A stretch of DNA of 64,000 nt from Microvirga alba (GTDB taxonomy: Bacteria; Pseudomonadota; Alphaproteobacteria; Rhizobiales; Beijerinckiaceae). The stretch is taken from NCBI RefSeq assembly GCF_015694465.1, contig NZ_JADQDO010000002.1:186001-250000 (forward strand), given 5' to 3'. The first letter of the stretch is position 1, and each line of letters starts with the position of its first letter. A program made the position numbers and the translations under genes. The notes under the pieces are model-generated. The model saw only the letters and a list, made by a program, of their open reading frames with translations, was not told the DNA's origin and searched no databases. This document shows positions 27,617-36,117 of this stretch, one piece after another.

Positions 27617-28768
27617 TCAATTAGCGGCCGAGATCAATGCCTTGACCCGCAAATCGCGAAAGACATCCAGCATCGGCTGGCAAGGAACACGCGCGCCATG
27701 GGGCTCCTGATGGCAGACCGGATCCCATAAGCCCATCGCCGTCCAATCCTGGGGAGAATGCCATTCCGGCATGCCGAGGATGGGATAAATGCAAACTCCC
27801 TGCAGCGGTACGCCGTCGCGCAGCAGGAGCTCCGATTCCTCGGCAACCTCGCGAAGCCAAGGGCCACGCTTCTCGCCCACATGGGTCGTCTCCGTGATTA
27901 TGAGATCGCCGCCATAGCGGTCCCACACGTTCGTCACGAGATCGCCCAGCTTGACGCGGCGCGGATCGTGATCGGAGAGTGGCGGAATCGTTCCGTCAGG
28001 CGAGGGCTCGAGACCCCATTCCCACTGGTTCGTCCAGTAATAGTTGATGCCGACGATATCGAGATGCGCTCGGCTGCCGCCCAGTTCCGGCAGAAGGCGG
28101 CCGCAAAGCATATCCCAGGACTGGAAGACGAGCCGATTGTTGAAGTCCTCCACCTCGTCGCGGCAATCGGGCTGTTCTTCCGGCACCGCGGCGCGGCAGA
28201 GCGGGTCAGCGTTGACGATGCGCGCATCGGGGCGGACGGAGCGGATCGCGTCGATGCCCTGAATAGCGGCCCGCACAAGAGCGACCTTCAAGTCCCAGCC
28301 TCGCCCGGTCTCGTGCGGCGCGAACAATCCCTTTTCACCGGCCGCATAGGCCATGAACGAAGGCTCATTGACCGGCGTGACATAAAGCGCACCCTCCGAA
28401 TGCCGATCAGCGAAGCGCGCGGCCGCGTAGCAGTAATCGGCGAAAAGACTCGGGAACTCCCTGCTCCACACATCGACATGCCGCGGGAAGCCATAGTGGA
28501 AGAGATCCCAGATCACCTCGATTCCATTTTCGGCAGCAGCCAGCATGAACGGCGCAACCGAGGAGAAATCGTAGCGGCCATGCCCCAGGTCGATCAGCGG
28601 CCAGCGCATGACTTCGCGAATTCCGTGAATGCCGAGTTTCGCGAGCGCGCGATAATCTTCGCGGAAGGTCTTCTCGTGCCCCGTGGCGACCACCTGGTCG
28701 AACCACTGACCGTGGCGGTTGTAGCCGGTCGAGCCCTCGAAACCGGCCAGAAAGAAACTGCGAAACAT
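27617..28768 (-). CDS. GH1-like glycoside hydrolase (clan GH-A), gene 2
   Basis: A 383-residue TIM-barrel protein. The acid/base lies in TPVNEPSF (Glu135), and a candidate nucleophile in IITETTHVG (Glu293) replaces the classical TENG. Other clan GH-A marks are REVMRWPLID and LFHYGFP. The family 1 fold is clear, but the divergence from known beta-glucosidases is large. There is no signal peptide, so it is cytoplasmic. It is the last gene of the GT-glf-GH1-GH1 operon, 18 bases after its partner. Its role may lie in making or trimming a glycan rather than scavenging sugar. Confidence 0.75.
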   Translation of the reverse strand: MFRSFFLAGFEGSTGYNRHGQWFDQVVATGHEKTFREDYRALAKLGIHGIREVMRWPLIDLGHGRYDFSSVAPFMLAAAENGIEVIWDLFHYGFPRHVDVWSREFPSLFADYCYAAARFADRHSEGALYVTPVNEPSFMAYAAGEKGLFAPHETGRGWDLKVALVRAAIQGIDAIRSVRPDARIVNADPLCRAAVPEEQPDCRDEVEDFNNRLVFQSWDMLCGRLLPELGGSRAHLDIVGINYYWTNQWEWGLEPSPDGTIPPLSDHDPRRVKLGDLVTNVWDRYGGDLIITETTHVGEKRGPWLREVAEESELLLRDGVPLQGVCIYPILGMPEWHSPQDWTAMGLWDPVCHQEPHGARVPCQPMLDVFRDLRVKALISAAN

Positions 28769-28786
28769 GAAGACGCCCCCGCATTG

Positions 28787-30085
28787 TCAACGCGCGACAA
28801 AATTGAGCGGCCCGACGGCGGATGCGCCGCCGGCCACATAGGTCTGATAGGAACTGACGAGAGGCGTGGGAGTTCGATCCAGGGTCGCGGGATTGAGGTC
28901 CCACAACCCCATCGCGGCGAAATAATCGGCGGGTTTTTTTGTACCCTGGCGATAGGCCCAGGCGACCATGTCGAACATCGGCCACCAGGTATAACCCACC
29001 ATCGGGACGCCCTCGCTGCGCAATTGCCGTACCGAGGCGATGGAATCGTCCATCCAGCGCTGCCGCTTGGCCACCGAGCCGACGGACGCCGTCTCGCTGA
29101 CGAAGAGCGGCGATTTGTAGCGCGCATGGTAGAGCCGTCCCAGCTGGGCCACGAGATCGCCGGACGCGTAAGGTTGGCGAATGCGAAACCGCCCCCTCGC
29201 CTCTCGTTGCAACCGCTTTTTCGTGAACATGGGATAGAGGTTCAAGCCGATGAAGGGCAGATCGACGGCGTTCTCCTGAAACCAGGCGAGATCCTCTTCC
29301 CGCGCGCCATGTTTGAGAAGCCATGGCCAGAGCCGGTGCTCGTGCCCGACCCGCCCGCTGACGAGATCAAGCGCGAGAAATACGATCTCCTGCCGCCGCT
29401 CGACCTCGTCGGTCAGAGCGGGATCCCGGGTCTCGTAGAGATCGGTTGCGTCCACATGAACCGGCAGAATATCCGGATCGGTCGCGCGAAACGCCTGCAC
29501 CGTCCGCACGATGCCTCGCGCAATCGCCATCATGATCTCGATGAAGCCGGACCAGCCGCGCCGGAAAGGCGGCCACCAGCCGAGGCGACCGCAATACCAG
29601 GCCGTGATGCGCGGTTCGTTCAGCGGCGTGTACCAGAAAATCCGCCCCTGGAATCTCGCCGCGAGACGCGAGGCATATTCCGCGACGCGGTCAGGATATT
29701 CGGGGTTGAGATAGGCCCCTTTCAACCACGGCGGCAGGCCGTAATGGACGAGATCGACGATGGGATCGATGCGCAGATCGATGAGACGCCCGAGAGCCTT
29801 GTCGGGAAAGCTCCAATCCCACTGCCCGCGCTCCGGTTCGACATGGTGCCAGGGAATGCCATAGCGCACCGTCTTGACACCGAGCGCGGCCACAAGAGCA
29901 AGATCATCGGACCACCGCGCATAATGCCCAGTCAGCTCATATTCGTCGAGAATCCGCCCGGTCGAAGGCCAAGGTTCGGTGATGAAGGTGTCCTCGATCC
30001 CGGTCGACCACCAGAAGGCTTGCGGCGCGATGAGGCTCGACACTTTCGAGAAGAGTGGAAGGGATGTCATCGGTGATGAATCCAT
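28787..30085 (-). CDS. GH1-family glycoside hydrolase, gene 1
   Basis: A 432-residue GH1-type barrel. Acid/base Glu157 lies in WYTPLNEPR and the nucleophile is probably Glu331 in FVSETAS, with TVRYGIPWHHVEP and DLVHYGLPPWL as supporting GH1 blocks. The usual ITENG is altered, so the sugar specificity is open. A strong Shine-Dalgarno (GGAAGGGCGGA) supports ATG 30085. There is no export signal. It follows glf by 15 bases and is co-transcribed with it. Confidence 0.78.
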   Translation of the reverse strand: MDSSPMTSLPLFSKVSSLIAPQAFWWSTGIEDTFITEPWPSTGRILDEYELTGHYARWSDDLALVAALGVKTVRYGIPWHHVEPERGQWDWSFPDKALGRLIDLRIDPIVDLVHYGLPPWLKGAYLNPEYPDRVAEYASRLAARFQGRIFWYTPLNEPRITAWYCGRLGWWPPFRRGWSGFIEIMMAIARGIVRTVQAFRATDPDILPVHVDATDLYETRDPALTDEVERRQEIVFLALDLVSGRVGHEHRLWPWLLKHGAREEDLAWFQENAVDLPFIGLNLYPMFTKKRLQREARGRFRIRQPYASGDLVAQLGRLYHARYKSPLFVSETASVGSVAKRQRWMDDSIASVRQLRSEGVPMVGYTWWPMFDMVAWAYRQGTKKPADYFAAMGLWDLNPATLDRTPTPLVSSYQTYVAGGASAVGPLNFVAR

Positions 30086-30100
30086 TCCGCCCTTCCTTGT

Positions 30101-31258
30101 TCAAGAAGCGAGCGCGGTTGTCTTGGCCGAGATGGGCAGAGCCGGCGGGCTCTCCGTGCGCAAGGGCAGCGTCTCATTGATGCGCCGGAATGTTGCCAGC
30201 GCCTGACCGACGATCTGGTCCATGTTGTAGTAGCGGTAGGTCGCGAGGCGTCCGACGAACCAGACATTCGGCGTCGCCAGTGCCAAGCGCTCATATTTCT
30301 TGAACAGCGCCTGATTTTCGGGCTTCGGGATGGGATAATACGGATCGCCGACAGCGGACGGATACTCATAGGTCAGCGCGGTCTTGGCGTGTTCCTGGCC
30401 CGTCAGATGCTTGTATTCCGTCACCCGTGTATAGTCATGCGTCTGAGGATAGTTCACGACCCCAACGGGCTGGTGCAACGGCTTGTCGAGCGTGACATGC
30501 TCGAAGCGCAGCGATCTGTAGGGCAGCTTTCCAAACCGGAAATCGAAGTACTCATCGATCGGCCCCGTAAAAATGACCCGGCGATGGGGGATGGCATATC
30601 GCACATCCTGGTAATCGGTCTGCGTCATCACATGGATGTTCGGATGGCTGACCATTTTCTCGAACATGCGCGTGTAACCATGGCGCGGCATGAACTGGAA
30701 CTCGTCGCCGAAGTAGCGGTCGTCGCGGTTCGTGCGTGTCGGCACACGTGAGGTTACGGACTTGTCGAGTTCGGACGGATCGAGTCCCCATTGCTTGCGG
30801 GTATAACCCCGAAAGAACTTTTCGTAGAGCTCGCGCCCGACCACGGACACCACCACGTCCTCCGAGGTCTTGATCTCGCCCACCTTCTCCGCCCGGCCCG
30901 CAAACCAATCCTGCAGCTGCTCGGAGGTCAGATGAAGACCATAGAGCTTGTTGACCGTATCGAGATTGATGGGGATTGGCACGAGCAACCCGTCCACCTC
31001 GGCCAGCACCCGGTGCTCATAGAAACGCCACTGGGTGAAGCGCGACAGATAGTCGAAGATCTGCTTCGCGTTGGTGTGGAAGATGTGCGGACCGTATTGG
31101 TGGATCAACAGGCCATGCTCGTCAAAACGATCATAGGCATTGCCGCCAATATGGTTGCGGCGGTCGATCAGAAGGATGCGTTCATTGCGCTCGTTCGCAA
31201 GACGCTCCGCTAACACACTCCCCGCGAATCCTGCGCCGACGATGAGCCAATCGTACAT
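30101..31258 (-). CDS. glf: UDP-galactopyranose mutase
   Basis: FAD enzyme interconverting UDP-galactopyranose and UDP-galactofuranose, the donor for galactofuranose in surface glycans. The 385-residue protein starts with VGAGFAGSVLAERLA and DRRNHIGGNAYD (FAD binding) and has YGPHIFHTNAK, YTRKQWG and the C-terminal VGRLATYRYYNMDQ typical of bacterial Glf. GGAG lies seven bases before the ATG. Four bases separate it from the glycosyltransferase stop, so a galactofuranosyl transfer is a reasonable inference. Confidence 0.92.
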   Translation of the reverse strand: MYDWLIVGAGFAGSVLAERLANERNERILLIDRRNHIGGNAYDRFDEHGLLIHQYGPHIFHTNAKQIFDYLSRFTQWRFYEHRVLAEVDGLLVPIPINLDTVNKLYGLHLTSEQLQDWFAGRAEKVGEIKTSEDVVVSVVGRELYEKFFRGYTRKQWGLDPSELDKSVTSRVPTRTNRDDRYFGDEFQFMPRHGYTRMFEKMVSHPNIHVMTQTDYQDVRYAIPHRRVIFTGPIDEYFDFRFGKLPYRSLRFEHVTLDKPLHQPVGVVNYPQTHDYTRVTEYKHLTGQEHAKTALTYEYPSAVGDPYYPIPKPENQALFKKYERLALATPNVWFVGRLATYRYYNMDQIVGQALATFRRINETLPLRTESPPALPISAKTTALAS

Positions 31259-31262
31259 GCCA

Positions 31263-32480
31263 TCACTCCGCGGGCGTGCTGGCGTAGGTGGGGAGTGAAT
31301 GCGTCACGCGATCGGTGGCAGGCTCGCCGCTGACATCGCGTATCAACCTGTGCATGGCGGCCCAGGTTTTGTCCCATGATCCCGATTCGAGATGACGATC
31401 GACCTTGGCGAGCCACGCGTCTTTCGGACGTGTGAGAATGGCCTCCGCTTTCGCGACAATCTCCTCCGCATTCCTCGCGATGTCCACGAGGCCTTTCTCG
31501 CCATAGGGGCTGACAACGTCGGCGATGGGGGTCGAGATGACGGGCACGCCCGCCGCGAGAAATTCCGGGGTCTTGGTCGGGCTGATGAATCGCGTCGCTT
31601 CGTTGAGCGCGAACGGCATGATCCCGACATTCCAGCCCGAAAGATAGCGGGGCAATTCCTGATAGGACTTGCCGCCAAGCCAATGGATGTTGGGTCTTTG
31701 CGGCAGAGACGCGGGGTCGATCTTCACCACCGGGCCGATCATCACGAATTGCCAGTCCGGACGTAAGTCCGCGGCCGTCGCCACAAGTTCGAGATCCATG
31801 CGCTCGTCGATGACGCCGAAGAAACCCAGGCGCGGGTAACCGATGCCTGCCTGATCCTGCGGATCGTTCTTCGCGCCGCGCGCCTTCGAGAAATGGTCGA
31901 AGTCGATGGAGGAGGGAAAGGCGTGAACGCTGTGATGCCGGTCGCGCTTGGCCTCGTAGAGGCTCATGCCGCCCGTGAAGACAAGATCGGAATGGGCGAA
32001 CAATTCGCTCTCGAACGTCAGAAGCTCATGCGAGGCGCCCCTGAACAGTGACAGTTCGTCCATGTTGTCATAGATGCAGACATCGCATTCCAGGTCGTTC
32101 GTGAACGCCATTGCCATCGGCGTGTAGTACCAGAAGACACGCGGCTCGCGCGCCCGGCGGCCAATGAGAGCGGCAATGAGGCCGCGCTGCGTCGTGATCA
32201 CTTCTTTCTGAGAGAGACCCTCTTTCAGGACCGGAACGGCGACAACGACGCCATGGGGCCGCTCGCTGACATCCATGTGCGCAGCGATGCCCGGCTTGAA
32301 CACGGGCTCCTCGATCACGAGAACGTCGTAATGCCGCGCTGCGCGGCTCAACAGATGTTGCGGGCGCTGCCAGACGAAATCCCACCGAAGGTGAGAGAAG
32401 CAGACGAGAAGGGGTTTTTCTGACTCGGTGCTGAAAAGCGGACGATAGGCATGCGGCTGCGTCGTCAAGCGCTCATGCAT
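31263..32480 (-). CDS. Glycosyltransferase (GT4/TuaH-like)
   Basis: A 405-residue cytoplasmic GT-B-type glycosyltransferase. The N-terminal HLRWDFVWQRPQHLLSR is typical of a subgroup often annotated as TuaH-like or GT family 1. The C-terminal half has GFFGVIDERMDLELV and the nucleotide-binding segment TKTPEFLAAGVPVISTP. Its donor may be UDP-galactofuranose because glf follows directly. It is the first gene of the operon; its promoter should lie in 32481-32672. Confidence 0.8.
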   Translation of the reverse strand: MHERLTTQPHAYRPLFSTESEKPLLVCFSHLRWDFVWQRPQHLLSRAARHYDVLVIEEPVFKPGIAAHMDVSERPHGVVVAVPVLKEGLSQKEVITTQRGLIAALIGRRAREPRVFWYYTPMAMAFTNDLECDVCIYDNMDELSLFRGASHELLTFESELFAHSDLVFTGGMSLYEAKRDRHHSVHAFPSSIDFDHFSKARGAKNDPQDQAGIGYPRLGFFGVIDERMDLELVATAADLRPDWQFVMIGPVVKIDPASLPQRPNIHWLGGKSYQELPRYLSGWNVGIMPFALNEATRFISPTKTPEFLAAGVPVISTPIADVVSPYGEKGLVDIARNAEEIVAKAEAILTRPKDAWLAKVDRHLESGSWDKTWAAMHRLIRDVSGEPATDRVTHSLPTYASTPAE

Positions 32481-32672
32481 AGCGTGATCCTTAAAATATC
32501 AAATGTTGTTACTGCCGGACGGAAAAACCGATCCGATGCGATGCATTCCAAGATATTCGTGAAGCGGACCGGCAATAGCTCACGGTCGCAACCGTTGGAC
32601 TAACGCAAAAGGGGCAGTTGGGTTCCTGCTTCGTTAATCTTGGTGAACAAGCATTCAGAAAAGAATGAGGAA

Positions 32673-32984
32673 TCATTTCTTTTCGAGCATGAGCGTTCCT
32701 TGCGCCTGAATGAAGGTCTTCGCCTTTTCCGCAACCACGGCCAGGATCCACGGCAATTGTACTTCGACACGCAATTGATCTTCGAACACATCCACAAGCC
32801 CCGCGACGGCCTGCCCCATGGCGCTGACGCGAAAGGCCATGCGGTCGTCTGTCCAGACTTCCTCGATCGAGGCGATGTTGTCGCCGAATTGCGATTTGAG
32901 CCGCGTCATGCCCCCGTGCAGGCGCCGCACGGCCTCCGCCTTACCGAGATTGTGAGGAACGCAAACGACCAGAGGTTTCGACAT
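32673..32984 (-). CDS. Polyhydroxyalkanoic acid system family protein
   Basis: A 103-residue protein matching the small PHA-granule-region family: start MSKPLVVCVPHNLGKAEA, middle VSAMGQAVAGLVDV, end with a Lys-rich helix. GGAG seven bases upstream fixes ATG 32984 inside a longer open frame. Members occur near PHA metabolism genes in some genomes, but no phasin or synthase is in this window, and the molecular role is unknown. Confidence 0.7.
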   Translation of the reverse strand: MSKPLVVCVPHNLGKAEAVRRLHGGMTRLKSQFGDNIASIEEVWTDDRMAFRVSAMGQAVAGLVDVFEDQLRVEVQLPWILAVVAEKAKTFIQAQGTLMLEKK

Positions 32985-33067
32985 CGCTCTGCTCCGCTTT
33001 TCAGACACGACAAGCAAGGCGATGCGAGTCCGGTTCCGCCGCGCGAGCACGCGCCTGACAAGGGCTG

Positions 33068-33373
33068 CTAAAGCAGGTCTGCCTTGAACGCCCGCACGAC
33101 GATGGTCTCCTGTTGGAAACGACGCTCAAGCTCGGCCCTGTATCTCTCCCACCAATGCTGGTCGATCTCGCGGGCCATGACCTCGAACACCACCAGATTG
33201 TCATGGGCGGTGTGGCCGCCCTCCTTCCAGGCGCCGTTGGCCGCGGCGCGGGTAAAGCTGGAAATGATTCCGAAATGCTCCGCGAGTTCGGAACGCACAC
33301 GTCCATAGGCTGCGCCGTCGAACGGGCGGCCGGCGTTGTCGGTGAGCGGCAGGAGAAGCTGAACCAGATGCAT
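33068..33373 (-). CDS. Conserved hypothetical protein (101 aa)
   Basis: ATG 33373 has AGGAG seven bases upstream. The protein begins MHLVQLLLPLTDNAGRPFD and continues with a mixed alpha/beta pattern including NLVVFEVMAREIDQHWWERY. The layout (strand, helix, HTAHDNLVVFEV strand) suggests a small ferredoxin-like fold, possibly a dimeric alpha/beta-barrel. No catalytic motif is seen. It is on the same strand as its small neighbours, without clear operon links. Confidence 0.6.
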   Translation of the reverse strand: MHLVQLLLPLTDNAGRPFDGAAYGRVRSELAEHFGIISSFTRAAANGAWKEGGHTAHDNLVVFEVMAREIDQHWWERYRAELERRFQQETIVVRAFKADLL

Positions 33374-33471
33374 CGCCACGCTCCTGGCGCATCAACCGGC
33401 GCGGCGACAAGGCCGCGCAGGATGCGTCAAGAACGGAATCTTAGGGTAGCTGATGCCGAAGACGAGGCCCG

Positions 33472-33825
33472 TCAGGCGTGCTGGGCCGCGAAGAGATCCA
33501 AATCCGACGCGGGCAGGCGGTCATCGACCCGGTAGCGGCCTGAGGGTTTCGCGATGCGCCACGGGCGGGCAGTGGAGGCGTGGATGGCCTCGGAGGGGCG
33601 CAAGCGGCGGGCCGTGCCATCGGCCTGCACCTCGTCGATCACGACGAGGCCGAAAATCGTCAGCCGCGTCGCCATGACCTTGGTCGCGCGGTCATCCGCG
33701 GCGATCGGCAGGGAGCCGGCGGCATAGACCGCATCCATCAGACCCTTCTGGTCGCGCCGTGGAGACGCCGCGGCGCGCGGGCCGGGAAAGCGGATAACGT
33801 TCGTCGGCTGAGAGCTCGATTCCAT
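33472..33825 (-). CDS. Hypothetical protein (117 aa)
   Basis: Hydrophilic protein with an N-terminal Pro/Arg-rich region (TNVIRFPGPRAAASPRRDQ), then a helix (GLMDAVYAAGSLPIAADD) and a strand (RLTIFGLVVIDEVQADG). AAGGG stands near the ATG at 33825. It is not recognised. The regular amphipathic pattern and lack of rare codons favour a real gene. Confidence 0.55.
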   Translation of the reverse strand: MESSSQPTNVIRFPGPRAAASPRRDQKGLMDAVYAAGSLPIAADDRATKVMATRLTIFGLVVIDEVQADGTARRLRPSEAIHASTARPWRIAKPSGRYRVDDRLPASDLDLFAAQHA

Positions 33826-33891
33826 GTAAGCAACCCTTGGTCCCGAATCAGACCAAGCATCGCCACAAGGGATTAAGAAGCGCCTAACCCT

Positions 33892-33931
33892 AGAATCAGA
33901 TCGTGTTTCGATTGAAGCACGATCTGATTCT
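33892..33931. repeat. Perfect 14 bp palindromic hairpin
   Basis: AGAATCAGATCGTG (33892-33905), loop of 12, CACGATCTGATTCT (33918-33931), a perfect inverted repeat. It lies between rlpA and the 117-residue gene, followed by TTATTTTTTCAG at 33951-33962. It could be a bidirectional terminator or a further class of dispersed repeat. Confidence 0.6.
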
Positions 33932-33992
33932 AACGTATTGATCCCGCGTTATTTTTTCAGAAAGTCGAATTCCGTTTTTTCTGCTTCCTGCG

Positions 33993-34409
33993 CTAGTCGA
34001 GCCGATGCAGCGAGACATAGGCCGTTCCCACCAGGGTCAGGCCGAGCTCCTGCGCCGCACCCTTCGCAAGATCGATAATGCGGCGACCGGTAAAGGGCCC
34101 GCGGTCGTTGACGCGCACCACGACGGAACGGCCGTTCTTCACGTTCACGACACGCAGGGTCGTCCCAAATGGCAAGCTGCGGTGGGCCGCCGTCATGGCC
34201 CAGGAATTGAAGCTTTCGCCGCTTGCGGTTCGGCGGCCCTGGAACCCCGGTCCGTACCATGAGGCCAGCCCGCGCTGGTATTCCCTGCCGATGACAGGCT
34301 TTGATGGAGAAATGGACCCGGTAACCATAGGATCAACAGAGGTGTCGTTACACGCCGCGACGAATAGAAGTGGGGCCAATACTGGCACCCGCGAAATGAT
34401 CTTCTTCAC
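33993..34409 (-). CDS. rlpA: RlpA-family septal ring lytic transglycosylase, lipoprotein
   Basis: A 138-residue protein starting at GTG 34409 with GGGGAG about eight bases upstream. The lipoprotein signal ends in LLFVAAC. The double-psi beta-barrel domain has GLASWYGPGFQGRRTASGE, MTAAHRSLPFGT and VVRVNDRGPF with the conserved Asp of RlpA. RlpA cleaves denuded peptidoglycan glycans at the septum in Pseudomonas. The SPOR domain found in longer RlpA is missing, as in many rhizobial short forms. Confidence 0.85.
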   Translation of the reverse strand: MKKIISRVPVLAPLLFVAACNDTSVDPMVTGSISPSKPVIGREYQRGLASWYGPGFQGRRTASGESFNSWAMTAAHRSLPFGTTLRVVNVKNGRSVVVRVNDRGPFTGRRIIDLAKGAAQELGLTLVGTAYVSLHRLD

Positions 34410-34651
34410 GGAAACAGCTCCCCTTGCATCGAGCTTGGCAGGGAAACTGACGGTCAAAGGGGCAGGAATAAGGCGCGATTAGTTTTGTCTTACGGACTCA
34501 TACTTTTGCGTCAAAAATCTATACTAAAGAACTCCTTAAGTTGATGCCAAGGCTGGCAGTCAATAGCCTGGATAAGGTTTCAATATCCGCCGGCGCGGAT
34601 GCCTTTCGGCGAGCGTTTCCGTCCGCCGAGAGGCGACCGAACGGGACAATT

Positions 34652-36046
34652 CTATGCCGGAAGCGTGAGGAGCCCGAGCCGATCGCGCCGAAGCCAGCGC
34701 CAAAGCATGAGCGCGGCCACGACCGCGAGCCCGGTGGCGAGGCCTATCCAGATGCCGACGCCCTTGAGGCTGGTGCCGAAGGCAAGGCCGACGCCGAGGG
34801 GAAGCCCGACGCCCCAATAACCCAGCGCGGCATAGAGCATCGGCACGCGGGTATCCTGAAGCCCGCGCAACATTCCGGCTCCCACGGCCTGCGCGCCGTC
34901 CACCAGTTGGAAGGCGGCCGCAAGCACCAGGAAGGAGAGCGCAAAGCCGATCACCTGGGCGTTCTTCGGATCGCCAAGATCCAGGAACGCCCCCACCAGC
35001 AGATGCGGCGCGACGATCATGAGCGTCGCCGTAAAGAACATGAATCCGACGCCGAGCACGAAAGCCGCCCAGCCGGCGCGGGTCACACCATCGGCATCCT
35101 GCGCTCCGTAAGCCCGGCCCACGCGCACGGTCACGGCCTGGCTGAAGCCGAAGGGCACCATGAAGCAGAAGGAAGCGATCTGCAGCGCGATGGCGTGAGC
35201 GGCAAGCTCGCTCGCGCCGATGCGGCCCATCAGCAAGGCCGCCGCGTTGAAGATCGTCACCTCGAAGGCCAGCGTCAGGCCGATCGGCACGCCGATGCGC
35301 CAAAGGTTGCGATAGCGCGGCCAATCAGCCCGCCAGAAGCGCCCGAAGAGATGGTAGCGCTTGAGCTGCCGGTCGAGGCTGATGACCAGCGCGAGGCTCA
35401 CGAACATGAAGGTGCTGGAAATCACCGTGCCCAGCCCCGCGCCGACGAGGCCGAGCGGCGGCAGGCCGAACTTGCCGAACATCAGGCAATAGGCCGCTGC
35501 CAGATTGATCGGAACGGCCAGGATGCCGATGACGAGCGCCCAGCCCGGCCGTTCGAGCGCCGACAGGAAAGAGCGCAGCACGAGATAGAGCAGGAACGGC
35601 AACAGGCTCCATTGCAGGGCGCGCATATATTGCCCTGCATCATGGGCCAATGATGGCTCCTGGCCCATCAAGAGAAGCAGCTTTTCGCCGTTCCAGGACA
35701 CGATCCAGATCGGCACCGCGACCGTGATCGCGGCCCAGAATCCCTGCCGGACGGTGCGTCTGACTTCCCTGACAGAGTGACGCTTGCGGCCAAGCTCCTC
35801 CGCGATGATCGGAGACGTGGCGCTGACGAGGCCGATGCCGAAAATAAGGAAGGCGAAATAGAGATTCGTCCCCAGCGCTCCCGCCGCCAGCGCGCCCGAG
35901 CCAAGCCACCCCATGAGAATGACGTCGGTGGTCATCAACGCATTCTGAGCCACGTTCGTCAGGATGAGAGGCCAGCCAAGGCTCAGGGTGGCGCGAAATT
36001 CCGCGGCCCAAGCGGTCCGGTCCGTCGATGAAGAGCTCGAAATCAT
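34652..36046 (-). CDS. MATE family efflux transporter
   Basis: A 464-residue inner-membrane exporter with twelve hydrophobic segments in two similar halves. Family segments include LILTNVAQNALMTTDVILMGWLG near the start, GAGLGTVISS and LALQIASFCFMVPFGFSQA in the middle. MATE/NorM proteins expel cationic drugs and metabolites using Na+ or H+ gradients. It has no adjacent regulator. Substrates are unknown. Confidence 0.88.
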   Translation of the reverse strand: MISSSSSTDRTAWAAEFRATLSLGWPLILTNVAQNALMTTDVILMGWLGSGALAAGALGTNLYFAFLIFGIGLVSATSPIIAEELGRKRHSVREVRRTVRQGFWAAITVAVPIWIVSWNGEKLLLLMGQEPSLAHDAGQYMRALQWSLLPFLLYLVLRSFLSALERPGWALVIGILAVPINLAAAYCLMFGKFGLPPLGLVGAGLGTVISSTFMFVSLALVISLDRQLKRYHLFGRFWRADWPRYRNLWRIGVPIGLTLAFEVTIFNAAALLMGRIGASELAAHAIALQIASFCFMVPFGFSQAVTVRVGRAYGAQDADGVTRAGWAAFVLGVGFMFFTATLMIVAPHLLVGAFLDLGDPKNAQVIGFALSFLVLAAAFQLVDGAQAVGAGMLRGLQDTRVPMLYAALGYWGVGLPLGVGLAFGTSLKGVGIWIGLATGLAVVAALMLWRWLRRDRLGLLTLPA

Positions 36047-36117
36047 GATGGTGGGCTTTTAGCCCGAACCTCATGCAAAAAGCCACACCTGCCCGAACGC
36101 AGGGCCGCCACGCGGGC

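Noticed and set aside
27758-30076. Plus-strand open frame of 772 codons across the two GH1-like genes
   Set aside because: High GC leaves the antisense frame open; its product has no recognisable motif, while both minus-strand genes have catalytic residues and ribosome-binding sites.
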